12,047 bases of DNA from Dichloromethanomonas sp964477085. GTDB taxonomy: Bacteria; Bacillota; Desulfitobacteriia; Desulfitobacteriales; Syntrophobotulaceae. A program made the translations under genes and the position numbers. Where the stretch lies: positions 1 to 12,047 of the forward strand of contig CAYZDF010000072.1 in the NCBI GenBank assembly GCA_964477085.1. Reading direction: 5' to 3'. This document shows, piece by piece, positions 5,606 to 10,812 of this stretch. Positions within the stretch are counted from its first letter, which is position 1; each line of letters begins with the position of its first letter. The notes beneath the pieces are model-generated. The model was given only the letters and a program-made list of their open reading frames with translations. It ran no database searches and was not told where the DNA came from.

Positions 5606-6816
5606 CACAACACTTTCCCAATCCTCAAAAAATAATACGGCAACACCCCCCACACACTATTCTTCCAGTACCTTTCTTTCATAAACCTGAACCCGGGAAA
5701 TATATCACCAATCACAAAAATCAGCTTGCGGTGCAAACCCGGTATACCTCTCACAGTCTCACGATAAATAACCCTGCTGTCACCAACCGGATTCCCTTTC
5801 GGATTCCCAAGAAAAGAGACAAAAAGGTCAACAGCAGACGCGGAAGGCTCGTAATGATACTTCTCCGGCAACTCAACACCCATGAATACACGCAATAACC
5901 CAAGCTTGTTGCGAAGTTCCTCTTCCAACCCCACCTCTGCCGAATGCTCAAACGCAACACCAACAACCTCCTCAGCGCCATGGAAATCAATCATCGCAAC
6001 CAGATCATTATACTGCCGCAACTGCGAATTCCCATCCTTCTCATGCTGCACCAGGTGCGATAAAAGGTACAAAAAATGCAACCCCGGCGGCGGAATCTTA
6101 ACACTCTCACTCCCGTAGGGAGTACCGCAATCTACCTTCTTTCCAAATCTGAAATCTGAAATCGTTAATCTGACATCTGATATCAACTGGGCCTCCTCTA
6201 TCATCTTCGCAGTAACTCTATCACCCTTCCCCCAAAAGAGCCCATGATGTATCTCCACCGAAAAACCTCCTTTTACCAGCGAAGGCAGATGCTTCCCCAC
6301 ATGCAACGGAATCAGCCTGTGCAGCGGCGACTTGAAAGGCAGTGGCTTGAAACCTGCAGCTTGCAGCCCTCTCCAGGCTTTCATACACTTCTCACGAGGC
6401 AGCAGGATATCGGCATCCGACATAGGCCGCAGCCCGCTTTCACGGTAGACCGACAATTCAAGGGCAGTTCCCTTCAGCAGCACCGGTACTATCTCTGCAC
6501 ATGACAGCACCTTAGCTGCATCCCTCAGCGAGGTCATTATAAACGAGTTTCGTGCAATGCTCCTGAAACTCTGGTTGCGCAAACCCTGGTATAGCGTTGG
6601 AGGCAGCACCTCCCTCAACCCCGTCTCAGCAATATTCTTCTGAACGAACCCCGCCACTCCGTGCTCATTAACAAGCCACATAAACCGCTCTGCACTCCCT
6701 GCAGCAACTACCTCGGCCAAAGTCTCACCGGCGCCCGACAATGGCCTCATGCCTGAAAGCAATAGCAAAGCCTTCAGCTCAGCAGGCATTGAAGCAAAAG
6801 CAAAGTTTAGTGTCAT
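5545..6816 (-). CDS. NTP_transf_5 family nucleotidyltransferase-like protein
   Basis: 423 residues. Family signatures are VLLKGTALELSVYRESGLRP (112-131) followed by MSDADILLP (132-140), giving the nucleotidyltransferase-fold glycine turn and DxD pair. Next come EIHHGLFW (188-195) and a helical HLVQHEKDGNSQLRQYNDLVAMI (254-276), all typical of the uncharacterised nucleotidyltransferase family PF14907, which is frequent in Bacteroidota surface-polysaccharide and peptide-modification loci. Substrate is unknown. Two oddities stand out. Residues 211-226 (LISDVRLTISDFRFGK) are encoded by a 7-base tandem repeat at 6145-6184 and form a heptapeptide duplicate, an insertion into the domain. The last roughly 18 residues (KKGVKGVQGRRRHKKRA) are encoded by the ACGCC repeat tract, and the stop codon itself lies in it. 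The gene is transcribed away from the sugar transferase at 6960, from a promoter at 6839-6846. Confidence 0.8.
   Translation of the reverse strand: MTLNFAFASMPAELKALLLLSGMRPLSGAGETLAEVVAAGSAERFMWLVNEHGVAGFVQKNIAETGLREVLPPTLYQGLRNQSFRSIARNSFIMTSLRDAAKVLSCAEIVPVLLKGTALELSVYRESGLRPMSDADILLPREKCMKAWRGLQAAGFKPLPFKSPLHRLIPLHVGKHLPSLVKGGFSVEIHHGLFWGKGDRVTAKMIEEAQLISDVRLTISDFRFGKKVDCGTPYGSESVKIPPPGLHFLYLLSHLVQHEKDGNSQLRQYNDLVAMIDFHGAEEVVGVAFEHSAEVGLEEELRNKLGLLRVFMGVELPEKYHYEPSASAVDLFVSFLGNPKGNPVGDSRVIYRETVRGIPGLHRKLIFVIGDIFPGFRFMKERYWKNSVWGVLPYYFLRIGKVLWLVKKGVKGVQGRRRHKKRA
6145..6184. repeat. 7-base tandem repeat inside the NTP_transf_5 gene
   Basis: Starting at 6147 the plus strand reads ATCTGAA, ATCTGAA, ATCGTTA, ATCTGAC, ATCTGAT, ATC: five units of seven bases with few substitutions. 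Because three units make 21 bases, the translation (minus strand) repeats every seven residues: ISDVRLT then ISDFRFG. Confidence 0.8.
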
Positions 6817-6838
6817 TAACCGGATTGTTAATAAAAAT

Positions 6839-6846
6839 CAAATATA
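6839..6846 (-). promoter_or_regulatory. -7 box for the NTP_transf_5 gene
   Basis: On the minus strand, TATATTTG is a perfect TAnnTTTG match, 22 bases upstream of the ATG at 6816. A TTTA about 17 bases further upstream could serve as a weak -33 box. It supports 6816 over the alternative internal Met10. Confidence 0.6.
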
Positions 6847-6893
6847 CATAATCTGTGTCTGAATAAATTGTTTGCAACCTTGCCACATTTATA

Positions 6894-6924
6894 TTGGTCA
6901 TAAATGCTAAAGGTGTTAATTTTA
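6894..6924 (+). promoter_or_regulatory. Candidate promoter for the sugar transferase / VanZ genes
   Basis: TTGG (6894-6897), 19 bases, then TAATTTTA (6917-6924), a one-mismatch version of TAnnTTTG. The leader to ATG 6960 would be about 30 bases. It lies back to back with the opposite-strand promoter at 6839-6846, making this the divergence point of the window. Confidence 0.4.
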
Positions 6925-6959
6925 TGACCTGAAATCAATGACCTGTCAAACCTGAACCT

Positions 6960-8507
6960 ATGGCAACGAGAAAATTCAGGATATTCTCATTTCTGCTTGA
7001 CATATTGGTGCTTGCATTCTCGTTCCTATTCATGGTCTGGACAAAGCCCGCCAGCCTGCGGCACTACCTCCCGACCCACCTCCCCTTCTTCCTCATGCTG
7101 GCCGGCATCTGGCTGATCGTCTCTCTCCTTAACGGCAAAATGCATAGAGGCAAGATCGTCAACCTCAAATCCCTCTTCCTCAGGGTCCTCTCCAGCAATA
7201 TCGTTTCTCTCGGTCTGGCAGCTCTTATCATGTACTCCTTCCGTGAGTATGACTACTCCCGTACAATTGTGCTCGGAACAACTCTCATGGCCACCTTTCT
7301 CGAACTGGTCGCCGGTGTTCTCTATCTTGCTTATAAGAAGGCGGTCATTCAGGAACCGGAACTCCCTCATCCTGGCAGGAGAAACGGAATGCCGACAGAG
7401 ACGGAAATGGTCGGAGAGATAGGAGAGTGCGTGTTAAATAATAACGGCCAGTTCAATATCAACACAGAGCTGGTTGAGGCGATAACCATGGAGGCTGGTG
7501 ATGAAATGGCACATGGAATTATGTCAATGGTAGGTGATAAATATGGCACCGAACATGTACTCCTATCAACAGGAACAATAACTAATATTCTGTCTTTAGG
7601 CAAGGAGAGCCACGACTATATAATAAACCTCAGAAACCTTAACCGGATAAAAAATCTTGACGAATTCATTGATGCTGTGAATAGCAGACTTAAGAAAAAC
7701 GGGTATTTCTTTTGTTGCGTCGAGACTAAAAATCAAAGAAAGGAGAGATATCTGAAACGATTCCCTCCGGTTCTCAACTACATCCTTTACACCTTCGACT
7801 TCGGTTTTAATCGCATTCTGCCCAAGCTAAGGCTTACCCGGGGTATTTACCTCTTCCTTACAGGAGGCAGAAATATGGTCATTTCACGTGCCGAAGCTCT
7901 CGGTCGCATCAGCAGGGCAGGATTCAAAATTACTCAGGAGTCTTTCATTGGTGATAACCTCTGCATTGAAGCGGTTAAGAAGTCTCTGCCGGTGAAATCT
8001 CATAATCATAACTATGGATTGCTGATAGCATTGAACCGGATTGGCAGGGATGGTAAGATGTTCAGGGTCTACAAGCTACGCACCATGCACCCATATTCGG
8101 AGTACCTGCAGGAGTATGTTTATAACCTTTACGAACTTCAGGAGGGAGGCAAGCTACGTAACGACTTCCGGATTACCTCATGGGGTGCAATTTGCAGGAA
8201 GATATGGCTCGATGAATTCCCGATGGTGATTAACCTCTTTAAGGGAGATATGAAGATCGTTGGTGTGAGACCTTTGAGCAGACACTACTTCGAACTCTAT
8301 TCAAAAGAGATGCAGGAGAGAAGAGTAAAGTACAAACCCGGACTCCTTCCCCCATTCTATGCAGATATGCCTGAAACACTCGAAGAGATACAGGAGTCTG
8401 AGAGGCGATACCTTGATGCCTGGGACAAAAACCACTTGCTTACAGACATATCCTATTTTTCCCGTTCTGTCTGGAACATCCTCTTTCGCCATGCACGCAG
8501 CAACTGA
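6960..8507 (+). CDS. Sugar transferase (initiating phosphoglycosyl transferase family), multi-domain Bacteroidota type
   Basis: 515 residues in three parts. Residues 1-125 hold about four membrane segments (near 6-26, 38-57, 71-92 and 100-125). Residues about 195-340 form a soluble middle domain with NSRLKKNGYFFCCVETK (241-257), resembling the last strands of a class I methyltransferase fold, and YLFLTGGRNMVISRAEALGR. Residues 350-515 carry the bacterial sugar transferase region (PF02397): RVYKLRTMHPYSEYLQ (369-384), WLDEFPMVINLFKGDMKIVG (416-435), VRPLS and KPGLLPPFY (459-467). The family transfers a sugar-1-phosphate to undecaprenyl phosphate to start polysaccharide synthesis. The hydrophobic re-entrant helix that normally sits directly before the catalytic part is absent here; residues 340-360 are polar. 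VanZ follows after 6 bases. The sugar is not predictable from sequence. Confidence 0.85.
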   Translation: MATRKFRIFSFLLDILVLAFSFLFMVWTKPASLRHYLPTHLPFFLMLAGIWLIVSLLNGKMHRGKIVNLKSLFLRVLSSNIVSLGLAALIMYSFREYDYSRTIVLGTTLMATFLELVAGVLYLAYKKAVIQEPELPHPGRRNGMPTETEMVGEIGECVLNNNGQFNINTELVEAITMEAGDEMAHGIMSMVGDKYGTEHVLLSTGTITNILSLGKESHDYIINLRNLNRIKNLDEFIDAVNSRLKKNGYFFCCVETKNQRKERYLKRFPPVLNYILYTFDFGFNRILPKLRLTRGIYLFLTGGRNMVISRAEALGRISRAGFKITQESFIGDNLCIEAVKKSLPVKSHNHNYGLLIALNRIGRDGKMFRVYKLRTMHPYSEYLQEYVYNLYELQEGGKLRNDFRITSWGAICRKIWLDEFPMVINLFKGDMKIVGVRPLSRHYFELYSKEMQERRVKYKPGLLPPFYADMPETLEEIQESERRYLDAWDKNHLLTDISYFSRSVWNILFRHARSN

Positions 8508-8513
8508 TACCAA

Positions 8514-8939
8514 ATGCAACAGCTTATTAACAAAATAAAACCATGGTCAGGCTGGTTGTTGCTTGCATGGTTCATAGTGGTACTGGCTCTGGCACTTATT
8601 CCAACCCCTTCATCAATTGACACAAAACTCGATATCGGCAAAATCGAAATCCGTTTCGATTACCTCTACCACATCATAACCTTCGCCATAGCCACCCTTC
8701 TGGCAGTTTTGTATTCACAAAAACCTTTCCCTTCCCCTGAGCCCCCCGCCCTGCGCCCTGCGCGGAGAAGCAGGCTTGTTATTTTTATAAGCCTGATTCT
8801 CCTTTTTTCTATTGCTCATGAGTACCTCCAGAAACTTATCCCGTACCGCTCCTTTAACATCAACGACATCATCAGCAACCTCCTTGGTGTCATTTTGGGC
8901 ATAATTATAGCAATACTCCTACGTCGCCACCTTCGATAA
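8514..8939 (+). CDS. VanZ-like membrane protein
   Basis: 141 residues with four membrane segments (about 12-31, 51-68, 88-101 and 117-136). The VanZ C-terminal signature is present: HEYLQKLIPYRSFNINDIISNLLG (102-125), including the conserved E103, Q106, R112, D118 and N122. VanZ was named from the Enterococcus teicoplanin-resistance protein; in Bacteroidota, VanZ-like proteins sit next to polysaccharide genes and their biochemical role is unknown. The gene starts 6 bases after the sugar transferase stop, so it is almost certainly co-transcribed and perhaps translationally coupled. Residues about 74-87 (SPEPPALRPARRSR), in the loop between segments 2 and 3, are encoded by a GCCCTGC heptamer repeat and look like an in-frame insertion into the family core. 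Confidence 0.85.
   Translation: MQQLINKIKPWSGWLLLAWFIVVLALALIPTPSSIDTKLDIGKIEIRFDYLYHIITFAIATLLAVLYSQKPFPSPEPPALRPARRSRLVIFISLILLFSIAHEYLQKLIPYRSFNINDIISNLLGVILGIIIAILLRRHLR
8735..8776. repeat. 7-base tandem repeat inside the VanZ-like gene
   Basis: Reads in sevens as CCCCTGA, GCCCCCC, GCCCTGC, GCCCTGC, GCGGAGA, AGCAGGC. The central units are exact GCCCTGC copies. It shares CCCTGCGCCC and the CCTGAGC unit with 2859-2892. Length is close to six units (42 bases), a multiple of three, so the frame is kept. Confidence 0.65.
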
Positions 8940-8969
8940 TCCGGTTTTATTGGATGAACATTTAATTTT

Positions 8970-9046
8970 TTAGGGGTATGAGAATAAACGCCGACGGCAA
9001 ATATCAGACACCGGTATTATTATTCTGTCGGCGTACGAACCCCTTA
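8970..9046. repeat. Two-armed inverted repeat downstream of VanZ
   Basis: ACGCCGAC (8988-8995) pairs perfectly with GTCGGCGT (9027-9034). Outside it, GGGGT (8973-8977) pairs with ACCCC (9039-9043), with TT/TA flanks partly extending the match. The 31-base interior is AT-rich. It begins 31 bases after the VanZ stop, so it could end that transcript, but no U tract follows; it may equally be another extragenic palindrome. Confidence 0.5.
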
Positions 9047-9073
9047 TAGTACATGGGGTTTTACTTTTTACCT

Positions 9074-9237
9074 GGCCTGCAGATTTTTCAGGATATGGGA
9101 TAGAAGAATTGGACAGTACTTTCGGGCGTGTCGTATTAATAGTGATCGAAAGCATTACTGTCTGAGCACTGAAAGGCAGTGCGAGTTGTAATGCGACTTA
9201 CTGTCCAAGGCGGCTATCCCCTGAAAAATCTGAAGCC
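9074..9237. repeat. Structured interspersed element, copy B (inverted ends with nested hairpins)
   Basis: Left end GGCCTGCAGATTTTTCAGGA (9074-9093) is an imperfect inverted repeat of the right end ATCCCCTGAAAAATCTGAAG (9216-9235). Inside are GGACAGTA (9111-9118) with TACTGTCC (9199-9206); CTTTCG (9119-9124) with CGAAAG (9147-9152); GCATTAC (9152-9158) with GTAATGC (9188-9194); and the inner stem GCACTG (9166-9171) with CAGTGC (9177-9182). The order of parts is the same as in copy A (926-1078). The preceding ACATGGGGTTTT (9051-9062) also occurs at 793-804, before the partial copy at 810. No coding sequence is seen in 8940-9376. Confidence 0.8.
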
Positions 9238-9240
9238 TTG

Positions 9241-9336
9241 ACTTTTCTTTGCTACTTTGGCTCCGCCGAGCTCCTCTGCTTTGCATCGTCGGTTCTTTGT
9301 GTCCAAGACAAAGAAAGTAGTAAGAGCAAGAAAAAG
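9241..9336. repeat. Imperfect long hairpin trailing element copy B
   Basis: CTACTTT (9252-9258) pairs with AAAGTAG (9314-9320), flanked by ACTTTTCTTTG (9241-9251) facing CAAGAAAAAGT (9326-9336) with mismatches and a bulge. A smaller stem CTTTGT (9295-9300) with ACAAAG (9308-9313) lies inside. It occupies the same relative place as the hairpin 1091-1120 after copy A. A start codon at 9257 opens a frame through it, but this is repeat translation. Confidence 0.55.
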
Positions 9337-9344
9337 TAAAATAC

Positions 9345-9352
9345 TATCTTTG
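9345..9352 (+). promoter_or_regulatory. -7 box for the small beta-barrel gene
   Basis: TATCTTTG, a perfect TAnnTTTG match, 24 bases upstream of the GTG at 9377. This places transcription start near 9358 and rules out the longer open frame beginning at 9257. No convincing -33 box is visible; the expected position falls in the arm of the trailing hairpin. Confidence 0.6.
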
Positions 9353-9376
9353 AATAATTTTAAAAGTCAATCCACC

Positions 9377-9922
9377 GTGAAAAAAATATTAATTGTAGTA
9401 ATGCTGTTAACAGCCTTTACAGTAGTCACCTCCGCCCAGGTTCGCCGCGTCGCCCCCAATAAACCATATCTGATTTTGAACAGCCGCCCGGGCTACATCA
9501 CTATTAATGAGTTTACCAGTGGTTTCGGTCTATCGGGTACTTACTCTCCTTATTCTAAGTATTACTTTGGCTTTACCACTATTCATGGTTACCAGGTTGA
9601 CCAAAACTTTGCTTTTGGAGCAGGCACCGGTATCTCATACTATAATGACGGAATACTGATTCCACTATTCGTAAATATGAGATACAGGATCATAGTAAGT
9701 ACGATTACTTTCTATGCTTTTGGCGATGCCGGATTCCTCTTCAGCCCTGATGATCTTAATAAAGAGACAAGGATCTTTCTTAATGCCGGTCCTGGTATGC
9801 GGTTGGCAATCAACTCAAAAATTGCCTTAAATGTAAGTCCTGGAATAATGACACAAATGGGACCAACAAGCCGTGCTTCTTTCCTCAATTTCCGGATAGG
9901 TGCAACATTTAAGCCCAATTGA
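9377..9922 (+). CDS. Small secreted beta-barrel-type outer-membrane protein
   Basis: 181 residues from the GTG at 9377. This start gives an immediate signal peptide (VKKILIVVMLLTAFTVVTSAQ), and the -7 box 9345-9352 lies just upstream; an in-frame ATG at 9257 would add 40 basic, repeat-derived residues and bury the signal peptide. The mature part is a run of short amphipathic strands with glycine turns, including NEFTSGFGLSGTYSPYSKYY, FAFGAGTGISYYNDGILIPL, FYAFGDAGFLF and a final FLNFRIGATFKPN ending near an aromatic, consistent with an eight-strand OmpW- or OmpA-like barrel. I recognise no specific family. It lies between VanZ and the UpxY-like gene, and is plausibly an envelope protein of the polysaccharide neighbourhood, but that is positional inference only. 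Confidence 0.75.
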   Translation: MKKILIVVMLLTAFTVVTSAQVRRVAPNKPYLILNSRPGYITINEFTSGFGLSGTYSPYSKYYFGFTTIHGYQVDQNFAFGAGTGISYYNDGILIPLFVNMRYRIIVSTITFYAFGDAGFLFSPDDLNKETRIFLNAGPGMRLAINSKIALNVSPGIMTQMGPTSRASFLNFRIGATFKPN

Positions 9923-9926
9923 TGAT

Positions 9927-9940
9927 CCAATATTTATTGG
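9927..9940. terminator. Short palindrome after the beta-barrel gene
   Basis: CCAATA, TT, TATTGG forms a 6-bp stem 5 bases after the stop codon at 9920-9922. It is AT-rich and not followed by a U run, so it is a weak terminator candidate only. Confidence 0.25.
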
Positions 9941-9980
9941 GTCTCTTCATCCCAATTATTTTCACAATACCATAATTGAT

Positions 9981-9988
9981 TATATTTG
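9981..9988 (+). promoter_or_regulatory. -7 box for the UpxY-like gene
   Basis: TATATTTG, a perfect TAnnTTTG match, 24 bases before ATG 10013. A TTTTC stretch near 9959-9963 is at about the right distance for a poor -33 box. The TTG at 9986, which opens the longest frame, is part of this box. Confidence 0.65.
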
Positions 9989-10012
9989 CGTCGCTTTCGA
10001 ATTACCACTTCG

Positions 10013-10558
10013 ATGGAAGTCTCTGACAACAATACGATAAAGAAAAGTAACGAGGAGAAATGGTACGCTCTCTATACCCGCCCCAGGGCGGAAAAGCTTG
10101 TATTTAGACGTTTGATTGAGATCGGCATCGAAACCTTCCTGCCTCTTCAGAAAACACTACGTCAATGGAGTGACAGGAAAAAGACTGTTGAGAAGCCGCT
10201 TATCCCGTCTTATATTTTTGTAAAAACAAAGAGCAAGTATTTCCCGAATGTCTATCACACTGAGGGTGTTGTCTCATTCGTGCGTTTTGAAGGAAAACCG
10301 GTATGCGTAACCCAGAGAGAGATAGACAATCTTAGAATTCTGGTCGACAGTAATGCCGACATTGAGCTGTCAGATGAAAAGTTCGAGAAAGGAGAGTATG
10401 TGAAAGTCACCACTGGCGCCCTTAATGGATTAACAGGAGAGCTTATAAGCAGTGGTGACAAGAAGAAGGTCCTGGTCAGAATCGAATCCCTCGATAAGAA
10501 TATTGTCGTAACCATCCATACGGCCTTCCTCACCAAACTACCCCGCAAGGATATTTAA
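10013..10558 (+). CDS. UpxY-like NusG-family transcription antiterminator
   Basis: 181 residues from the ATG at 10013. The frame extends to a TTG at 9986, but that codon is inside the -7 box, so the ATG is preferred. The NGN domain begins KWYALYTRPRAEKLVFRRL (16-34), continues with FLPLQKTLRQWSDRKK and IPSYIFVK, and is followed by a KOW segment KGEYVKVTTGALNGLTGELI (about 131-150). This layout and length match the specialised NusG paralogues of Bacteroidales (UpxY type), which bind RNA polymerase early in capsule operons and prevent premature termination. These genes are normally first in the polysaccharide operon they control. Here the next gene is an ATPase with its own apparent promoter, and no UpxZ-like gene follows within the window, so its target may lie beyond the right edge. 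Confidence 0.85.
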   Translation: MEVSDNNTIKKSNEEKWYALYTRPRAEKLVFRRLIEIGIETFLPLQKTLRQWSDRKKTVEKPLIPSYIFVKTKSKYFPNVYHTEGVVSFVRFEGKPVCVTQREIDNLRILVDSNADIELSDEKFEKGEYVKVTTGALNGLTGELISSGDKKKVLVRIESLDKNIVVTIHTAFLTKLPRKDI

Positions 10559-10704
10559 CCCCAGCAACCGGCAATAATAGGATCAGTTTTTCTGAATTCT
10601 TTTCTTTCTTTGGTGGTTACCCCGCCGACTGAGAACAACCCTAACCGCCAGTTTCCTCACGTCAGCGTACTAACCATTCGTTTCGCATGTTTGACACTTT
10701 ATTT

Positions 10705-10722
10705 GGCCTGCAGATATTTCAG
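10705..10722 (+). repeat. Partial copy of the element end motif
   Basis: GGCCTGCAGATATTTCAG differs by one base from the left end of element copy B (9074-9091). No GCATTAC hairpin or right end follows, so it is a fragment. Confidence 0.65.
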
Positions 10723-10761
10723 TTTATAGACTACTATTCTTCAAAAAATATCAGCAAAAGC

Positions 10762-10801
10762 TTTCGTTACTAACAAAAAATAGTTAGCTTTACAAACGAA
10801 A
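10762..10801. promoter_or_regulatory. Inverted repeat overlapping the ATPase promoter, candidate operator
   Basis: TTTCGTT (10762-10768) pairs with AACGAAA (10795-10801), and CTAAC (10770-10774) with GTTAG (10783-10787). A near -7 box TAGCTTTA (10785-10792) lies in the right half, with TTTC (10762-10765) 19 bases upstream in the -33 position. The dyad therefore covers both promoter boxes, 12 bases before ATG 10813. It could be a repressor site or an RNA hairpin in the leader. Confidence 0.45.
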
Positions 10802-10812
10802 ACTATATACTT

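Larger units (their letters stand above)
10559..10812. other. Intergenic region between the UpxY-like and ATPase genes
   Basis: No gene or RNA is recognised. It contains a partial element end at 10705-10722 and an inverted repeat around the ATPase promoter at 10762-10801. If UpxY acts on its own transcript, the leader and recognition site would have to be upstream of 10013, since nothing here resembles a polysaccharide operon start. Confidence 0.5.

Noticed and set aside
5316..5898. Two plus-strand open frames rich in PTPFYAIYATYALL-type repeats
   Set aside because: Simple translation of the ACGCC/ATGCC tract, opposite to a well-supported minus-strand gene.
9074..9237. Insertion sequence with transposase
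   Set aside because: The element has inverted ends but is only about 164 bases and encodes no transposase; no other transposase is seen in the window.
9257..9376. N-terminal extension of the small barrel protein
   Set aside because: It runs through the hairpin after element copy B and over a perfect -7 box, and would bury the signal peptide.
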